A stretch of 64,000 nucleotides of DNA, taken from NCBI RefSeq assembly GCF_014197245.1, contig NZ_JACIFF010000006.1, positions 62,001 to 126,000 of the forward strand. The letters are read 5' to 3'. Positions 61,957-64,000 of this stretch are shown piece after piece. A program made the translations under genes and the position numbers. Origin of the DNA: Neolewinella aquimaris (GTDB taxonomy: Bacteria > Bacteroidota > Bacteroidia > Chitinophagales > Saprospiraceae). The notes beneath the pieces are model-generated. The model made no database searches. It had not been told where the DNA came from and saw nothing but the letters and a program-made list of their open reading frames with translations. Positions within the stretch are counted from its first letter, which is position 1, and the number at the start of each line of letters is the position of its first letter.

Positions 61957-62106
61957 TCGGCGAATTTACGGCACGGGAGTGCTTCACCCTAGTCGTCGGA
62001 GGGCTACCGACCGGCGTTTGCCGATGAAACGACGGATTCCGACGAAAATACCCGCCCCCGGGGACCTTCCCGCCAACCCCGTCGGTGCATGGGCTGTTAC
62101 CAACAT

Positions 62107-62586
62107 ATGGCATCTTTCCGCTCCCCCCTTGAACGCTCCCCCCTGGCCACGATCGGCGGCATCATCATCTCGCTGGTGGTGCTCTACGTGATGTTTTCCA
62201 TTGTCGGCTGGGTCATCGCGCTGCTCTATCGTTTCTCCTGGCTCGTCCTCATTGCCGCTCTGGTGATCGACTACAAGGTCGTACTGGGTTACTTCAAAGC
62301 ACTGCAGGGGCTGTTCAAGCGCAACGCGATTTACGGACTGGTCGCTTCCGCGCTCACGATCATTTTCTACCCCTTCGTCTTCCTCTACTTTCTGGGCATG
62401 GCCCTGTTCAAGAAAAAGGTTAAGGAGGCCCGCCGCGAAGCCGACGTTCGCCGCAACGGTCAGTGGGTGGATTACGAGGAACTGCCCGACAGCCCGGTAG
62501 ACATCGATACCCACTACGAAGAGCTGCCGCCGCCACCGGAGCCCCGCCGCCGCGACGAGCCGGGGTACGACGAGTACTTCAAGTAA
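62107..62586 (+). CDS. Small membrane protein, unknown function
   Basis: A 159-residue membrane protein with no recognised family. The ATG at 62107 is chosen because the next residues lead directly into the first helix; an ATG at 62089 would add MGCYQH. Hydrophobic segments lie at about 15-37, 40-58 and 76-98. A basic/acidic cytosolic tail (KKKVKEARREADVRRNG) ends in a Pro-rich, acidic region with repeated EELPD/EELPP elements and a terminal YDEYFK. It is 3 bp from the glycosyltransferase gene, so the two are probably co-transcribed. Confidence 0.7.
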   Translation: MASFRSPLERSPLATIGGIIISLVVLYVMFSIVGWVIALLYRFSWLVLIAALVIDYKVVLGYFKALQGLFKRNAIYGLVASALTIIFYPFVFLYFLGMALFKKKVKEARREADVRRNGQWVDYEELPDSPVDIDTHYEELPPPPEPRRRDEPGYDEYFK

Positions 62587-62589
62587 GTT

Positions 62590-63723
62590 TTGCGTTGGCT
62601 GGCGGCCGGTCCGCTCGTACTCTCCACCCTGTATTTACTTTGGCAGTGCTACAATTACCAACACTGGTTAGGTACGCTCGCCCGTAAACTCATACCGACG
62701 GCCAAGCTCCCGACCGTAGCCGTCGTCGTTCCCTTCCGCAACGAAGCCGCCCATCTCCCGCAATTGGTGGCCGACTTGCTCGCCCAGGATTACCCAGCGG
62801 ACCGCTACGAGCTCATTCTGGTAGACGACTTTTCCACGGATGGCGGGGCCGCAGGTGCAGTGAAATTTGGTGAAAGAGCACGGCTGATTCGGTTAGCCGA
62901 TTTTCCCCCTCCACCCGGTACCGTAGCCTTTAAGAAGGCCGCCCTCACTCTTGGTATTTCCCGCACGACGGCCGAAGTGATCGTCACGACCGATGCCGAT
63001 TGCCGGTGGCCTCCGCGGGCGTTGCGGCGCGTAGCGGAAGCGTTCTCCGGCGGGGCCGATGTCGTCCTTGGGCCCGTACTCATTACCCCTTCCACCGGAT
63101 TGTGTGCCAACTTTCAGGCCCTGGACCTGGCCGGATTTCAGTTGTTCACCGCCGCTACGGCCACTGCGGGTACGCCCGCTCTCGCAAACGGTGCCCACTT
63201 TGCTTTTCGGCGCGACAGTTTTTACGGTGTAGGAGGCTACGCCGGGGTCGATCACCTTCCTTCGGGCGACGACGTACTGCTGCTCCATAAATTCGCGGCC
63301 GAAGAAAACTTGCGCATCGTCTATTCAGCGGAAGTGGACGGACTGGTCACTACCGCTCCGGTGGCGGACTGGCGCGCGGTATGGCGTCAACGCATCCGCT
63401 GGGCGGGCAAGGCGGGCAACTACCAAAGCCCGGCGCTGAGTGTTGCCCAGGTGCTGGCCTTTCTTACCTCGGCAGGTATTCTCGGGGCACTGGTTCTCGG
63501 TATTATCTATCCGGTATTTCTGGTATCCGGACTGTTGGCCTGGGGAATAAAGGGGGTGATCGATTATATCTTACTCAGATCCGTATGTAGGCATTTCGGC
63601 CACGGTAATGCGCTGCGCTGGTACCTCCCCGTTCAGTTGATTTACCCGCTTTATCTGGTGGGGGTGGGCACCGCCGTTCTGCTGGGTGCGAAGGCGGGCT
63701 GGAAGGGTCGGAGGGCCACTTAA
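62590..63723 (+). CDS. Family 2 glycosyltransferase, membrane-bound
   Basis: A 377-residue GT2 enzyme that adds sugars from nucleotide donors to a lipid or polysaccharide acceptor. A TTG start at 62590 is used, 3 bp after the upstream stop. The N-terminus is a membrane segment (PLVLSTLYLLWQ). GT-A core: VAVVVPFRNEAAHLPQ, LVDDFSTDGG, IVTTDADCRW (DXD-like) and an acceptor region with RQRIRWAGKAG (QxxRW-like). Three C-terminal helices follow. The 3' end overlaps the convergent thioredoxin-like gene by 4 bp. Confidence 0.9.
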   Translation: MRWLAAGPLVLSTLYLLWQCYNYQHWLGTLARKLIPTAKLPTVAVVVPFRNEAAHLPQLVADLLAQDYPADRYELILVDDFSTDGGAAGAVKFGERARLIRLADFPPPPGTVAFKKAALTLGISRTTAEVIVTTDADCRWPPRALRRVAEAFSGGADVVLGPVLITPSTGLCANFQALDLAGFQLFTAATATAGTPALANGAHFAFRRDSFYGVGGYAGVDHLPSGDDVLLLHKFAAEENLRIVYSAEVDGLVTTAPVADWRAVWRQRIRWAGKAGNYQSPALSVAQVLAFLTSAGILGALVLGIIYPVFLVSGLLAWGIKGVIDYILLRSVCRHFGHGNALRWYLPVQLIYPLYLVGVGTAVLLGAKAGWKGRRAT

Positions 63724-64000
63724 TCGCTAAGGATCTCGATCAACTGTTCGGCACTCAGGTACTGAAAATAGCGGGCGGTGGCCGAGAATTGCTCATCCAG
63801 TAGGACCATGGCCGGGAGGGAAAACGGTTTGCCCCGGCGACCCGCCATAAGTAGCGGGATCTGGTGAATCGGATTGACCCGCCCCAGCCGCTCATTTACG
63901 AATACTTGTCCTCCGAATACAATGGTATCGGGGGATTCTACGTCCATGCGAACGGCATAATAGCGATCGTTAAGCAGTCGAACCACCTCGGGATGCCGAA
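63720..64000 (-). CDS. Thioredoxin-like family protein (3' part; start beyond the window)
   Basis: The frame is open to the window edge; residues RHPEVVRLLNDRYYAVRMDVES are read just before it, so the catalytic CxxC part lies outside. Visible sequence has the thioredoxin-fold layout of the second half: GRVNPIHQIPLLMAGRRG (with the cis-proline region) and PAMVLLDEQFSATARY, ending LSAEQLIEILSD. Probably a DUF255 or thioredoxin_7-type periplasmic protein. Partial gene; the N-terminus cannot be assessed. Confidence 0.75.
   Translation of the reverse strand, partial: RHPEVVRLLNDRYYAVRMDVESPDTIVFGGQVFVNERLGRVNPIHQIPLLMAGRRGKPFSLPAMVLLDEQFSATARYFQYLSAEQLIEILSD

Noticed and set aside
1-64000. Search for tRNA, rRNA, integrase, transposase and plasmid genes
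   Set aside because: No cloverleaf-like T-loop sequence, rRNA conserved stretch or mobile-element protein was recognised by eye; a covariance-model search would be decisive.

Overview
The window is about 64 kb of high-G+C chromosomal DNA from a member of the Bacteroidota. Supporting evidence: a SusC/SusD pair, secreted proteins with type IX secretion (T9SS) C-terminal sorting domains, a PorP/SprF protein beside a GldK/GldJ-like lipoprotein, a LytS-type kinase with a LytTR regulator, and promoters of the TAnnTTTG type. High G+C, a marine-type gene set and Saprospiria-like proteins suggest a Lewinella-like relative. That placement is inference from protein flavour, not a computed phylogeny. No rRNA, tRNA, CRISPR array, prophage, transposase or integrase was found. 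The window reads as core and lightly accessory chromosome, with roughly 45 genes packed tightly.

Layout. 1-8.2 kb: the 3' part of a class A penicillin-binding protein, then SusC, SusD and an M14 carboxypeptidase lipoprotein, probably a peptide uptake locus. 8.4-11.1 kb: a two-subunit molybdenum hydroxylase (IorA/IorB type). 11.1-13.8 kb: a PHP histidinol-phosphatase facing an acetate kinase fused to a PduL phosphotransacylase. 13.9-18.3 kb: secreted M43 protease, GH130 lipoprotein and a T9SS cargo protein. 18.4-27.4 kb: glutamate formimidoyltransferase, TPR lipoprotein, esterase, PIG-L deacetylase with a sugar-phosphate-isomerase-like protein, RlmD and a Crp/Fnr regulator. 27.9-32.0 kb: a membrane protein with a PD-(D/E)XK-like motif divergent from ComM, then an OmpA protein. 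32.1-43.0 kb: DUF4385, ArgE-type deacylase, coiled-coil protein, a spore-photoproduct-lyase-like radical SAM protein, tocopherol-cyclase-like protein and a 1987-residue alpha-2-macroglobulin. 43.1-47.1 kb: LytTR/LytS pair, a mini zinc-finger membrane protein and a degenerate metallo-beta-lactamase/rhodanese fusion. 47.2-54.6 kb: old yellow enzyme, acyl-CoA oxidase-like protein, a DUF4440 protein, sterol-desaturase family protein, MgtC/DUF4010 membrane protein and an unknown membrane protein. 54.7-64 kb: YyaL, PorP/SprF, GldK-like lipoprotein, QueG, LspA, TlpA-like protein, a small membrane protein, GT2 glycosyltransferase and the end of a thioredoxin-like gene.

Genome style. Genes often converge with overlapping stop codons (seven cases, 4-71 bp). 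Intrinsic terminators are few but very clear. Several genes have a TAnnTTTG box about 5 nt before the ATG, which predicts leaderless mRNAs. Intergenic spaces carry many short palindromes, tandem repeats and a dispersed motif of about 22 nt. The most notable protein-level observations are the acetate kinase-PduL fusion, the membrane nuclease-like protein divergent from ComM, the MBL/rhodanese fusion that has lost its metal ligands, and a photoproduct-lyase homologue in a lineage not known to sporulate.
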